The translations under genes and the position numbers were made by a program. This document shows, piece by piece, positions 37,845 through 46,380 of a stretch of DNA of 49,251 bases (position 1 is the stretch's first letter; the number at the start of each line of letters is the position of its first letter). The notes under the pieces are model-generated. The model saw only the letters and a program-made list of their open reading frames with translations, searched no databases and had not been told where the DNA came from. Source of the stretch: a virus; the IMG/VR virus record IMGVR_UViG_3300037156_000045, positions 1 through 49,251 of that record; one strand, given 5' to 3'.

Positions 37845-38573
37845 ATGAAAATCACATTTACCAAAGTAATTACGGTAGCAATCATCGGGATGGTTCTTTC
37901 CGTCCAGGCTGCGCAGGTTGTTATCGTGGCTAACCCCTCGACTGGCGGAGGAAGTTACACATTGCCGGTTGCGGCATCTGGGGTCTTGGGTGGGATTATG
38001 CCTGATGGATCCACGATTACAGTAAATGCGAGCGGGGTGGCATCGGCATCTGGTGCTGGAGCTAGTGGCCCGGCAGCAGCAGGAACTTTGACCGGCACAA
38101 CGTTAGCGCCTAACGTGGTGAATTCATCGATAATCCGTGCAGCAAGTGGAGTGCTTGGTACTGGCGCATACAACCCCGCGCCATTGGCTATATCAAGTTC
38201 AGTACCAGTTACAGACGACGCAACATTCAAAGCTGCTGGTTCTGGCGTGGTTGCAGTACCTCACGGCGCAGGTCAAGTTTACACCGGAGCGCATACGTTT
38301 ACGGCAACCGACATTAATACTACAAACGTCAATGAGTACGCAAGTTCTGTCGCAGCTTCGGGAACTATCGACACCGCTTCAAACGTGCCAGTTGCGAAGG
38401 GTGACACGATATGCGTTAAGCAGACAAGCACAGGTGCAATGTCTATTGTTGGCGCAAGCGGGGTTACAGTTGACTCCGAATCTGGAAAACACACTACTAA
38501 CGGACAATATGCTGGGGTCTGCGCACAGAACGTAGGCGCTAACCACTGGTGGCTGTTCGGTAACAGGATTTAA
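37845..38573 (+). CDS. Exported fibre-like protein (242 aa)
   Basis: Signal peptide (MKITFTKVITVAIIGMVLSV, then QAAQ) then a low-complexity Gly/Ala/Ser/Thr-rich chain with beta motifs (TLPVAASGVLGGIMPDG), like the shafts of tail fibres, and a C-terminus ending NHWWLFGNRI. A fibre-like composition with a Sec signal is unusual for a virion protein, since fibres normally fold in the cytoplasm. Only three bases separate it from the next gene. Confidence 0.7.
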   Translation: MKITFTKVITVAIIGMVLSVQAAQVVIVANPSTGGGSYTLPVAASGVLGGIMPDGSTITVNASGVASASGAGASGPAAAGTLTGTTLAPNVVNSSIIRAASGVLGTGAYNPAPLAISSSVPVTDDATFKAAGSGVVAVPHGAGQVYTGAHTFTATDINTTNVNEYASSVAASGTIDTASNVPVAKGDTICVKQTSTGAMSIVGASGVTVDSESGKHTTNGQYAGVCAQNVGANHWWLFGNRI

Positions 38574-38575
38574 CC

Positions 38576-39361
38576 ATGAAGAAAATACTTCTTGGTACTC
38601 TGCTGGTTTGTTCGCTGAATGCGAGTGCGGATAATTTCCTTGACGCTGTCATGTCTGATGGCGCTGTTGTTTCATCTGGCCCAATAGTCTTCGTTGGTAG
38701 CGGTGCAGCATCTACTGGTGGTGGTGTGGGGACAACCACTGTGACTCCTTCGATTACACCAATCGCAGGTGATTTGATTGTGATGATTGCTTCCACAAAT
38801 AACGCAGCAGGAACTCACACGTGGCCTACCGGATTTACTCAGAATGCTGCTGACGCAGTTAGTTCATACGGAACAAAGAGGATGCGGTTCGCAACAAAAA
38901 TTGCTGGGTCATCAGAACCGGCAACATATGCTGTCGGCAACAGCACTTTCAGTGCAACAGTGGCAGTGATTGCTGTTTGGCGGAATGTGAATCAAACCAC
39001 ACCGCTTGATGTAGCAGTGACTACAAACGTGGATATTACCTCAGTATCTGGAACCTATAACATAACAAACACTGGACTATCTTCAGGTTCTGCAAATAGA
39101 CAGATAGTAATTATAGATGGTCTTGCTGGGACGGGAGCTAACACGTACACAGCGGCAATTGCAGGAAGTTCGCCTTCAACATGGACTAGCGAAGTGCAAT
39201 CCGGTAATTCCACATCAGCCCCAATCATTATATTTGATGCGCTTGATGCCGCCGGAACTTATACCAGCGATACGCTACTTGGAATAGCCCAAGTTGCCCC
39301 CAATGCCGGAACAACGAATGGTCGCATGGCATTTCAACTTGCACTGAGGAAAGCACCGTGA
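38576..39361 (+). CDS. Exported beta-rich protein (261 aa)
   Basis: A signal peptide (MKKILLGTLLVCSLNASAD) precedes a Thr/Ala/Gly-rich beta protein containing VTPSITPIAGDLIVMIAST, TWPTGFTQNAAD and a final GRMAFQLALRKAP. The two middle motifs recall surface or fibre-tip sandwich domains. It overlaps the following lipoprotein gene by GTGA. Function unknown. Confidence 0.7.
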   Translation: MKKILLGTLLVCSLNASADNFLDAVMSDGAVVSSGPIVFVGSGAASTGGGVGTTTVTPSITPIAGDLIVMIASTNNAAGTHTWPTGFTQNAADAVSSYGTKRMRFATKIAGSSEPATYAVGNSTFSATVAVIAVWRNVNQTTPLDVAVTTNVDITSVSGTYNITNTGLSSGSANRQIVIIDGLAGTGANTYTAAIAGSSPSTWTSEVQSGNSTSAPIIIFDALDAAGTYTSDTLLGIAQVAPNAGTTNGRMAFQLALRKAP

Positions 39362-41256
39362 AAAAATTAATCTTAATTTTGGCTTGTTTACTTTCTGCTT
39401 GTGGTGGACAGGCTAGCGCTACTCAGTATGCCCCATTTGTAATATCCGTAACAGTACCGACATACGCAATTACCAGTACTACTGATGCAAACGGAACGAT
39501 CAGTCCTTTGGGCGTGACGCAGGTTACGTCTGGTGGATCACAGGCATACAGCATGTCCTGCAATTCTGGATACACACTGGCCTCTGTAACAGTAGATGGA
39601 TCAGCGGTGACTGTATCGAGTCCATATACCTTCGTTGGGGTGGTTACTACTCACACAATTACCTTCTCTTGTACGGTTACTCCCAATATCCCAACCTCCT
39701 ACGCTGCCGCTGTAGCAACTGCTGTTGCACTTCCAAATCTTGGCACACCGATATATTTCTGCGACTGCGGAACAAATGCTTCTGGTTCATGCGTTGCCGG
39801 TAATGATGCAAACGCAGGTACAAGTACATCAGCACCCAAGCAAACAATTGGAGCCGCTGTTACTGCGCTGAATGGATCAGCCGTGACTGTTGCCCTATGC
39901 AAAGGTGGAGCATTCAATAACACGGCACAGTACAGCATAACTCGCACCTGTACCGCCGGAACCACTTGTGCTGAACTCCGTGAATTCTCTCCTACTACAT
40001 TCACAAGCACTGCTGCACCTGTCATTAACGACACGGCATCAACTGGAATTTTCACGGTCAGTGGTAATAGAGGTGGCGTTAGATTCCTGAATATGAAGAT
40101 GGACGGCTTGACGCAAACGCAACCAGTGTTCTTCTTCTACAATGGAGCACATGACATTTCGATAATGAATGTAGAAATGGCTAACGCTGTTGATGGAATT
40201 TATGACGAGAGCGGTGGTGCTTCAGCAAACACTAACATAATCATACTCGGCAGTAAGTTTCAATCCGATAAAGCGATGGGGTATATTGGTTCTAGTCACA
40301 ACTTAAACCTGTCTGCAAACTGGTTTGAAGGTACTGGATCAGACACTATCGACGGACGAGACCACGCTATTTACCTTGGCTCTGCTCTGAACATTAACAA
40401 CGTCACAATAGCCAACAATTATTTTCACGGCGCTGCTGGCCCCGGAGGTGTTTGTACTGGCACTATGATTGTGTCGCACGCATATGTTACCGGATTGCAA
40501 GTTACCGGAAATTTACTCAACCAAGACCCCGCACTTACTACCCCTACTTGTTGGGGGATCGGATTCTCGAACGAAACTGGCAATACTCACGCAGTCGGGT
40601 ACATTAATGCCCGCTTTGCAAACAACACGATGATTAATACCGGCAACGATAGTTTAGTGGTTTCCAGTTGCCCATCTTGCGTGATTGAGGACAATTTAAT
40701 GATAGTGGATTGGCCTTCTGGTGGTGCGCTAGGTATCGATACTGCCTATCACGTTACGCGCGGGCAGGATTTGGTGCAGAATAATGCAGTCATTAGAAAT
40801 AATACCGTATGGTTCGGCCCGAATCAAACAGGCGAGAGTCGCGGGATGGCTATAGGATTTGAGGGTACTGGATACACAGTTGTCAACAACACCGTTTCGT
40901 CTGCACAGACCACAGGGAATATATGGTGTTACAAATATGACCTTGCTCTAACCTCTTACGCATTTATCAACAACAATCAATGTTCTGCAACGGTATCTAG
41001 CACGTGGGAATTGACTAGCAACTCTGCAACTTTAGCTGCTTGGAAGACATTCTCGATGGCCTACGGGTTTGATACTGCCTCAATTACGGGTGCGCCAAAC
41101 TTCATTAGCCCATCCAGTACGTACGGTTCGTTTAACTTCAAGCCGAACGCTGGTTCTCCGCTTATCGGCGCAGGTTCACACGCAAATGCACCTACAAATG
41201 ATATGACTGGAACTCCGTTTGGCAATCCGCCTGATATTGGAGCATACACACATTGA
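39358..41256 (+). CDS. Lipoprotein with repeat domain and parallel beta-helix (632 aa)
   Basis: GTG start at 39358 overlaps the previous stop. The N-terminus KKLILILACLLSACGG has a lipobox (LSAC), so it should be lipid anchored in the envelope. Residues ~35-105 form a bacterial surface repeat of the SGGSQAYSMSCNSGYTLASV type. From ~180 on, ladders such as NIIILGSKFQSDKAMGYIG, NLSANWFEG and NNVTIANNYFHG indicate a right-handed parallel beta-helix, the fold of polysaccharide lyases and depolymerases. It could be a phage-encoded surface enzyme or receptor mask; activity is not shown. Confidence 0.8.
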   Translation: MKKLILILACLLSACGGQASATQYAPFVISVTVPTYAITSTTDANGTISPLGVTQVTSGGSQAYSMSCNSGYTLASVTVDGSAVTVSSPYTFVGVVTTHTITFSCTVTPNIPTSYAAAVATAVALPNLGTPIYFCDCGTNASGSCVAGNDANAGTSTSAPKQTIGAAVTALNGSAVTVALCKGGAFNNTAQYSITRTCTAGTTCAELREFSPTTFTSTAAPVINDTASTGIFTVSGNRGGVRFLNMKMDGLTQTQPVFFFYNGAHDISIMNVEMANAVDGIYDESGGASANTNIIILGSKFQSDKAMGYIGSSHNLNLSANWFEGTGSDTIDGRDHAIYLGSALNINNVTIANNYFHGAAGPGGVCTGTMIVSHAYVTGLQVTGNLLNQDPALTTPTCWGIGFSNETGNTHAVGYINARFANNTMINTGNDSLVVSSCPSCVIEDNLMIVDWPSGGALGIDTAYHVTRGQDLVQNNAVIRNNTVWFGPNQTGESRGMAIGFEGTGYTVVNNTVSSAQTTGNIWCYKYDLALTSYAFINNNQCSATVSSTWELTSNSATLAAWKTFSMAYGFDTASITGAPNFISPSSTYGSFNFKPNAGSPLIGAGSHANAPTNDMTGTPFGNPPDIGAYTH

Positions 41257-41298
41257 TAAACTGATCTGAGAATATCGGATTCTTGAAAGGGTAATAAG

Positions 41299-41655
41299 AT
41301 GGGCGCTTCTGAATGGACATCGGTTGTAGTTACTTTAGCGACAGTCATCATGGGGCTTATTGGCTGGCTCCTAAGTAAAAAAGACGCTGCCCAGGCAAAA
41401 GAGATTGAAGAGATACGGAAGCAGATAGAGTTATTGTTCAAGAAGTACGATGCGCTTGAGGCAAAACATCAAGACTTGCGAGAATTAGTCATTGGTAAAC
41501 ACTACCAACGCGACGAGCTTGATATGAAGTTCAGAGAATTGGGAGATACGTTTCGAGACTGCTTTAAGGAAATGGGCCTAAAGCTAGATAAGCTGGCTAC
41601 TGTTTTCATGTCACACGTTGGCGAACATTCTGGAATTTTTAAGTCAAATTCATGA
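41299..41655 (+). CDS. Membrane protein with coiled coil, lysis module (118 aa)
   Basis: ATG at 41299 following AAAGGGTAA. An N-terminal membrane span (SVVVTLATVIMGLIGWLL) is followed by a charged coiled coil (AKEIEEIRKQIELLFKKYD and on). Placed directly before the endolysin, it could be a holin or spanin-type protein. The gene overlaps the next by ATGA. Confidence 0.68.
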   Translation: MGASEWTSVVVTLATVIMGLIGWLLSKKDAAQAKEIEEIRKQIELLFKKYDALEAKHQDLRELVIGKHYQRDELDMKFRELGDTFRDCFKEMGLKLDKLATVFMSHVGEHSGIFKSNS

Positions 41656-41858
41656 CCGATATTTTCGACCAAGCAAGTGAATTAGAAGAGAAGCGAAGAG
41701 AGATTGCGTTGTCGTTTCACAATCCTAAATTGACACCGTGCGGAGCGTGCTTTAACTGTTCTGAGCCCGTTGCTGGCACATTGATATTTTGCGATACCGA
41801 TTGTGCGCCGGATTACCAGCATCAAGAAAAAATGAAGATCATATGGGGTAAATTATGA
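41652..41858 (+). CDS. Small zinc-ribbon protein (68 aa)
   Basis: ATG at 41652 overlaps the previous stop. A Glu/Arg-rich helix is followed by CGACFNC (residues 30-36) and CDTDC (47-51), a likely four-Cys zinc site (CxxC, CxxxC). Small zinc-ribbon proteins of this type appear in many phages just before or in lysis modules, role unknown. It overlaps the endolysin gene by ATGA. Confidence 0.7.
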   Translation: MTDIFDQASELEEKRREIALSFHNPKLTPCGACFNCSEPVAGTLIFCDTDCAPDYQHQEKMKIIWGKL

Positions 41859-42274
41859 GCCGAGATATATCAAAGCTATCACCATTTATGCAAGAAAAGG
41901 CACATGAATACCTTACAAAATGCCACGAGCAGGAACTTGATATTGTAATCATCTGTACAGACAGAAGCGATGCAGACCAGGCGGCTTGCTATGTATCTGG
42001 GTCATCATTGTGCGGCCCTGGGCAGTCTGCCCACAATGCAAGAATTAAACAGCCTGACGGTACGTTTCTACCGGCTTCAGAGGCTTTTGATGTGGGTGTT
42101 ATCAGGCACGGAAAGTACATCGGTGATGGTCAAGATGCTGATTATCTGAAAGCTGGTATCATTGCTGAATCTATTGGTCTTATATGGGCAGGGCGATGGA
42201 CAGGTAAATTGCAAGAAACAGCCCATAATCAAAACCCGAATTGGGTTAAACCTTCAAAAGGAGTTAAATCGTGA
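41855..42274 (+). CDS. Endolysin, M15-type peptidase
   Basis: Peptidoglycan-cleaving lysis enzyme, 139 residues. It shows the zinc-peptidase pattern GQSAHN (Ser58, His60), SEAFDVGV (Asp79) and a distal His in the ETAHNQNPNW segment (His124). M15/VanY-type phage endolysins cleave the L-Ala-D-Glu bond (as T5 Lys). The final motif is AHNQ rather than the usual HFE, an oddity worth noting. No signal peptide, so a holin is needed (42271-42495). Confidence 0.85.
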   Translation: MSRDISKLSPFMQEKAHEYLTKCHEQELDIVIICTDRSDADQAACYVSGSSLCGPGQSAHNARIKQPDGTFLPASEAFDVGVIRHGKYIGDGQDADYLKAGIIAESIGLIWAGRWTGKLQETAHNQNPNWVKPSKGVKS

Positions 42275-42495
42275 ACGTTTGGCAAAAAATATTTGTAGGT
42301 TCATTGGCGACTGTTGTTTGGCTGATCTCAATTGCAGCCCATCATGTGTACCCGGACATTGACGTTTCGGCGTTGATTCTTACCGCCCAAAGCGTTATCG
42401 GTGGATTGGGAATTACCCATGTAATCACTGCAAAAAACGGGGCGCAAGAAGTCCCAAACGTAGAACTTCCGCAACCTGCGGACAAAGTTGTATAA
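42271..42495 (+). CDS. Putative holin (74 aa)
   Basis: GTG start at 42271 overlaps the endolysin stop. Two hydrophobic segments (WQKIFVGSLATVVWLISIAA and ALILTAQSVIGGLGITHVI) and a polar C-terminus match a class II holin that would form the membrane hole for the endolysin. Adjacent position supports this; the family was not identified. Confidence 0.72.
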   Translation: MNVWQKIFVGSLATVVWLISIAAHHVYPDIDVSALILTAQSVIGGLGITHVITAKNGAQEVPNVELPQPADKVV

Positions 42496-42509
42496 CAAAG
42501 GAGAGTGAA

Positions 42510-42950
42510 ATGAGCGTACTTAGTGATCTGGATTACCTGCTGAAAAAAATCGAAAGTGTTGCAGCACATTTGCTGCCTTTTCTGGCTGTTGCCAAGGCTG
42601 TAGCGCCTAATTCCACTTTGCCTACGGTTGCCGCTGTTGCAGCAGCACAGCAATTGATTCAAGTGGCGCAAACAGCAGTAACCGCTGAAGGCCAAGAACT
42701 GACCGCTGACCAGCAAGTTAACTTGGCTTTGAACGTGGCACAACAAATCCACGAACAGACTGCCGCTGCTGGTGGTACAACTCAATCGTTCGATGCCGCG
42801 GTAGAACAGCTTAAACCTGCTCTGGTAGCTGTTCAATCTGTCAACGCTGCTAATACTGCCGCTAATCTGGCTGCTGGCGTTCCTGACGTTAAGCCGGTTA
42901 CTGTTGCTGATCTGATTGCTCCGGTAGGTATCAGCGGAGTTCGTGGATAA
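42510..42950 (+). CDS. Ala-rich helical protein (146 aa)
   Basis: ATG at 42510 after AAAGGAGAG. Almost entirely helical, Ala/Val/Gln-rich (AAAQQLIQVAQTAVTAEGQ), with an N-terminal amphipathic section (DLDYLLKKIESVAAHLL). It might be a lysis or phage surface protein, but no family is recognised. It overlaps the next start as TAATG. Confidence 0.68.
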   Translation: MSVLSDLDYLLKKIESVAAHLLPFLAVAKAVAPNSTLPTVAAVAAAQQLIQVAQTAVTAEGQELTADQQVNLALNVAQQIHEQTAAAGGTTQSFDAAVEQLKPALVAVQSVNAANTAANLAAGVPDVKPVTVADLIAPVGISGVRG

Positions 42951-43372
42951 TGGGTAGGTTCCTGTCAGTTCTTCAAACCGAAGATACAGGACAAGAAACA
43001 AGTGATGGGCGGCGCATCTGGCGCGTGCTGTCGCCTTTCATTTATCAGTCTGATGTATTAGGTAAAACCATCACGGTTGAAAAAGACTTTCTTACTGATT
43101 TTGAATCTTCGCCAAGATTGCCATTTATTTATTTTTTGACCGGCGATGTAACATTTTCAGGCGCAGTGGTACATGATTGGCTATTCCATCATCACGAAGT
43201 ATGCGATGAAGAAACAGCCAATAAGGTATTGTTTGAGGCCATGCAATCTGAGGGCGTATCTTGGTGGAGAAGGAAGTTGATTTATGCTGGTGTTCAAATC
43301 GGCGGTAAAGCTCCTTGGGAAGAAGATGGAAGCGGGAATGGTCATACCGTAGTTAATGGTAGGATTGTTTAG
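42950..43372 (+). CDS. DUF1353 family protein
   Basis: 140 residues with the DUF1353 pattern: VEKDFLTDFESSPRLPFIYF, then a VHDWLFHH motif and RRKLIYAGVQIGG. The family is common near phage lysis and tail ends; its role is not known. The final base pairs of its TAG are shared with the stop of the oppositely directed gene at 43369-43860, ending the plus-strand late region. Confidence 0.83.
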   Translation: MGRFLSVLQTEDTGQETSDGRRIWRVLSPFIYQSDVLGKTITVEKDFLTDFESSPRLPFIYFLTGDVTFSGAVVHDWLFHHHEVCDEETANKVLFEAMQSEGVSWWRRKLIYAGVQIGGKAPWEEDGSGNGHTVVNGRIV

Positions 43373-43860
43373 CTTTCTTCTGGCTGTTTTGATGCGCTGG
43401 CACGGAGTTCTGAGGCCATGCTGCGCAATCCACCAGCAACGTCATAGCCTAATTTTCCGTATATCTTCGCAGAGTTATCATAGCGAATTGCCGCATCTTC
43501 CAACACCTTCGCATCCCGTTCTTTCAGCCAATCGTCTGAGGATGCGGTTGCATGGATGGCCTCGTTCAATTCTGGCAAAGTATCGCCAAAATTAGAAAGC
43601 CAATTCTTGGCCTCTATGGCAGCTTCCCGCAGCCTCGCAACGTGCGCTTTCAGCGCTGCGTTCTCTTGCTCAAGCTGTTTTGCCTTTGTCAGTTGTGCCA
43701 AGTAATTCTGCTCCATGACTTCTTTCGCCTTAACAGCCATTTCAGCGGCATACTCAGTCGCGCGGCGCTGCTTTTTATCCTCTTCCCATACTGGACAATC
43801 AGGCTTATGCCCAACAATGCAAGGGCCGCAATGGTCACAGCTAAATTTTCCAATTGCCAT
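43369..43860 (-). CDS. Hypothetical zinc-finger/coiled-coil protein (163 aa)
   Basis: ATG at 43860 with AAGGAG upstream was preferred to an unsupported start at 43923. It begins MAIGKFSCDHCG and has a second CP pair (DCPVWEE), so a small Cys cluster may bind zinc, then a coiled coil of Glu/Ala/Lys (residues ~40-95) and a helical C-terminus. Last gene of the leftward block; unrecognised. Confidence 0.68.
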   Translation of the reverse strand: MAIGKFSCDHCGPCIVGHKPDCPVWEEDKKQRRATEYAAEMAVKAKEVMEQNYLAQLTKAKQLEQENAALKAHVARLREAAIEAKNWLSNFGDTLPELNEAIHATASSDDWLKERDAKVLEDAAIRYDNSAKIYGKLGYDVAGGLRSMASELRASASKQPEES

Positions 43861-43864
43861 CTTC

Positions 43865-44038
43865 TTACTCCTTCTTGTAGGCTTTAGGTTCGCACGAAGC
43901 GAATTGAGCATGTTGTTTATCAAGGCCAGCCAATGCGGTTTTACACTCCGCTTCAGTCTCGAATGAGATGCTCGGGTAGCTCATGCAATACGCAGACGGC
44001 TGAACTATCAACAACACCCAAATGATTGCCGTGCTCAT
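43865..44038 (-). CDS. Small exported or anchored protein (57 aa)
   Basis: ATG at 44038 after AAGGAG. A hydrophobic N-terminus (MSTAIIWVLLIVQPSAYC) looks like a signal or anchor, followed by a helix rich in Glu, Lys and Cys. Ends 4 bases before the next start. Not recognised. Confidence 0.58.
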   Translation of the reverse strand: MSTAIIWVLLIVQPSAYCMSYPSISFETEAECKTALAGLDKQHAQFASCEPKAYKKE

Positions 44039-44041
44039 GGA

Positions 44042-44242
44042 TTACTCCTTATTGTATGTTGGTGCTGCGGAGAGAGCGGCTTGCAGGCTCAGAAGTGTTG
44101 CTTCTTTCACCGTGCCTGTGCGAACAAATGATGTGTTTAGCTTATCTGTCTCCTCCCAATAGGCCGTGTTTGTTGAGAGATAAGCATCAATCATTTCCTG
44201 AGTTACTTCCTGCTCTTGCTCCGGTTTCATGTTAGTTGTCAT
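44042..44242 (-). CDS. Small hypothetical protein (66 aa)
   Basis: ATG at 44242 with GGGGGAG at good spacing was preferred over 44278. Product MTTNMKPEQEQEVTQEMIDA and so on is acidic, then helical (SLQAALSAAP). Lies in the leftward accessory operon. Function unknown. Confidence 0.6.
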   Translation of the reverse strand: MTTNMKPEQEQEVTQEMIDAYLSTNTAYWEETDKLNTSFVRTGTVKEATLLSLQAALSAAPTYNKE

Positions 44243-44244
44243 GG

Positions 44245-44586
44245 CTAATGCTCCCCCGAATAAACGCAACGCCCACAAACTTTGCAGTAGTAGCCATCGC
44301 CTTTTTGTTCAACTTCTGGAATTGAATACATTGCAAAACCTCCACCCGTTTCAATCAGCAATGGATTATCAAATACTCGGCAGTTTAGGCATGCGGCTTC
44401 ATAGGTTTTTAATCTATCTTGTGCATACACCACTTTATCTTGTAACAGCTTCAAGAATTCTGCGTCTTGCTTACGGGGGAACTGTGTTGAGACACATTTT
44501 GTTCCGTCACCACACCACTCACCACAGCAAGTTCCGCCTTTGGCTTCTTTGTCACATCCGAAGGCTTCTAATCTTCTTTCGTTCAT
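44245..44586 (-). CDS. Cys-rich hypothetical protein (113 aa)
   Basis: ATG at 44586 with AAAGGAATC; a longer start has no support. The product has multiple Cys pairs (GTCCGEWCGDGTKC, then CLNC and YCKVCGRC), suggesting two zinc-binding sites, perhaps of ribbon type. It lies between a coiled-coil gene and a small gene. No family recognised. Confidence 0.65.
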   Translation of the reverse strand: MNERRLEAFGCDKEAKGGTCCGEWCGDGTKCVSTQFPRKQDAEFLKLLQDKVVYAQDRLKTYEAACLNCRVFDNPLLIETGGGFAMYSIPEVEQKGDGYYCKVCGRCVYSGEH

Positions 44587-44587
44587 A

Positions 44588-45487
44588 TCAGATTCCTTTA
44601 TTGTAGGTTGGGCGAACAATCAGTGGCATTGTCACATCACAATCTGGCTTCGTTGAACTGAATCTTACGTGCGTTATAAGCTCAACAGGCCAATTACCCT
44701 GCTTGTCACCGTTCAAGTCGCTAGTGTACTCATACCGATAGGCAACAGGCTCCATCTCGCTCAGTTCCTTCATCACATCATCCCGCCCAGCTTGCTTTGC
44801 TGCCTCACAAGCTATCAGCGACTCCTCTACTGTTACAGAGCAAAGTTTGCGACTAGCGTAGCCTTCCTCAAATCCAGCTTGCTTCGCTGCTGCTTCGCGC
44901 TTGGTGAGTTCATCCAAACCGCAATCAGATACGTCCTTACCATACAGTTTAAAGAAGTTTGCAACTATTGCCTGCTGCTCTGCCAGCTTCTTAGCTTCCC
45001 AAGCCGCTACTGTTTCGGCGGTGGCGGAGAGTGCTTTGTCAGCAATCTTCATCGCCGCTTGCGCACCAGATACATAGAGAGGGTCAAAGTCACCAGACAA
45101 ATGGATTGCAGCTTGGCAAGCGCGCAATTCTTCTCGCGTAAGTTTCAGTGCCTCACTCTGCATAGCCACCATAGCTTGAGTATCGTGCAAGATGTTCCTT
45201 ATTGCATCGAAGTTTTCGTTCGCGTCTGCAATCTCTTCCCGCAGCTTCTGCACCTCGGCTTCCAGTTCCGCAATCTTCTGTGCGTCCTTGGCGCGGAGCA
45301 TAGATGCAAACTCGATAATCTCTTGCGGAGTCACCGTGTAGTAGTCTCCATTATTGTCGGCTGGAGAGCACACGTTAGGACTAAGTCGCTTGCACACATC
45401 GACCATTAACTGCAATGTATCGACAACGTCCTGCGCATGGCTGGCGTTAGCTTCGTCAATCTCTGCTTGTGTTGGGCGTTCGCTCAT
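44588..45487 (-). CDS. Coiled-coil hypothetical protein (299 aa)
   Basis: ATG at 45487 with GGAGG upstream, overlapping the previous small gene by ATGA. A long helical core (residues ~70-170, for example KIAELEAEVQKLREEI) is followed by a beta-rich end (PVAYRYEYTSDLNGDK). Such phage proteins are widespread in accessory regions, without known function. Confidence 0.7.
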   Translation of the reverse strand: MSERPTQAEIDEANASHAQDVVDTLQLMVDVCKRLSPNVCSPADNNGDYYTVTPQEIIEFASMLRAKDAQKIAELEAEVQKLREEIADANENFDAIRNILHDTQAMVAMQSEALKLTREELRACQAAIHLSGDFDPLYVSGAQAAMKIADKALSATAETVAAWEAKKLAEQQAIVANFFKLYGKDVSDCGLDELTKREAAAKQAGFEEGYASRKLCSVTVEESLIACEAAKQAGRDDVMKELSEMEPVAYRYEYTSDLNGDKQGNWPVELITHVRFSSTKPDCDVTMPLIVRPTYNKGI

Positions 45488-45555
45488 TTACCACCTCCAC
45501 AGCCTGATTTAGCAAGTGCTTCATCCACAAGAGCGTCAAATTCTGTATCTGTCAT
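45484..45555 (-). CDS. Tiny hypothetical protein (23 aa)
   Basis: ATG at 45555 with AAGGA well spaced (an ATG at 45561 is too close). Product starts MTDTEFDALVDEAL and ends in Gly/Cys/Lys. It overlaps the next gene by ATGA, which argues for use in translational coupling. Could be a leader peptide. Confidence 0.42.
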   Translation of the reverse strand: MTDTEFDALVDEALAKSGCGGGK

Positions 45556-45566
45556 CTTCATTTTCC

Positions 45567-45650
45567 TTAGTGTAAGTGAGTAAGAATTGCTGATAACAGA
45601 AAAACAATTGCGAATAGTAGGAACACAACGCACAGTTCAAATGCTTTCAT
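45567..45650 (-). CDS. Tiny membrane peptide (27 aa)
   Basis: ATG at 45650 after AAAGGAG; overlaps the end of the previous gene. Almost the entire product is hydrophobic (FELCVVFLLFAIVFLLSAIL), one span. Not recognised; the ribosome binding site supports it. Confidence 0.48.
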   Translation of the reverse strand: MKAFELCVVFLLFAIVFLLSAILTHLH

Positions 45651-45930
45651 CTTCATTCTCCTTTAACTTCTGGTGCGAGAATCCATCCATTGGGTTAATT
45701 GGGCTTTTCATCGGAAGTCTTTGGCACAATCCGCGATGGGCTACGCAATAATCAATAGCAATATCTCGTTTGAGTTGTGGCGGCATATTGCTGATTACCT
45801 GGCCCCATGTTAATTCCGGTTTGCGCTCGTATCTCATGCCTGCGTAAAAACTTAGCAGGCAGAGAATCAACATAACACACACAAAACCGATTAGCGCATA
45901 TCTTCCGGCGTCTTTTTCGATTGGAGTCAT
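45637..45930 (-). CDS. Single-pass membrane protein (97 aa)
   Basis: ATG at 45930 overlaps the previous stop. A membrane span (YALIGFVCVMLILCLLSFYAG) follows a short N-terminus; the rest is charged and may face the periplasm (one Cys pair). In a leftward run of small membrane genes. Function unknown. Confidence 0.65.
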   Translation of the reverse strand: MTPIEKDAGRYALIGFVCVMLILCLLSFYAGMRYERKPELTWGQVISNMPPQLKRDIAIDYCVAHRGLCQRLPMKSPINPMDGFSHQKLKENEDESI

Positions 45931-46109
45931 ACGTACCTCTTCAGTTGTTCGTGAGCTACAAGCATAGCGTACACGTCTTGGTTAGCGATTGCCTTCTGCG
46001 CCAGTGCGATAGAGTGCTCAATCTTGATTGACTCGGAAGAGTATCCAACCAGATCAGCGCAACGGATAACCTGATCGTCTAGGTATTCTTGGATGGTCTT
46101 TGATTTCAT
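45927..46109 (-). CDS. Small helical hypothetical protein (60 aa)
   Basis: ATG at 46109 overlaps the preceding stop (ATGA) with GGTGA upstream. Product begins MKSKTIQEYLDDQVIRCADL and is helical and mixed-charge. Coupled to both neighbours. Not recognised. Confidence 0.62.
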   Translation of the reverse strand: MKSKTIQEYLDDQVIRCADLVGYSSESIKIEHSIALAQKAIANQDVYAMLVAHEQLKRYV

Positions 46110-46375
46110 GGCGTCACCAAAACGTTAAATGCAAAGCCGATAACAATCCCCGCACACAGCACAAACAAACACAAGACTATGAATCTATCTCGCTTGGTAC
46201 ACTGGCTGCGGAACACTTGGCCTTCAGTGGTCAAAAGCTCATTGATTCGAGCAATGTGCGTATCTCGCATTGTGGCCTGCTCAACCTGATCGAGTATCCC
46301 GCGCTCAAGATTGAAGTCGCAGATTCGCACGCATTCGATTAGCCTTTTTACTTCTGCCGATTCTTGGGGGGTCAT
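46106..46375 (-). CDS. Small membrane-anchored protein (89 aa)
   Basis: ATG at 46375 shortly after the hexapeptide-repeat gene. A helical N-terminal part is followed by a C-terminal membrane span (FIVLCLFVLCAGIVIGFAF), so it should be anchored by its tail. Weak ribosome binding site (GGATAA). Not recognised. Confidence 0.62.
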   Translation of the reverse strand: MTPQESAEVKRLIECVRICDFNLERGILDQVEQATMRDTHIARINELLTTEGQVFRSQCTKRDRFIVLCLFVLCAGIVIGFAFNVLVTP

Positions 46376-46380
46376 TTCAG

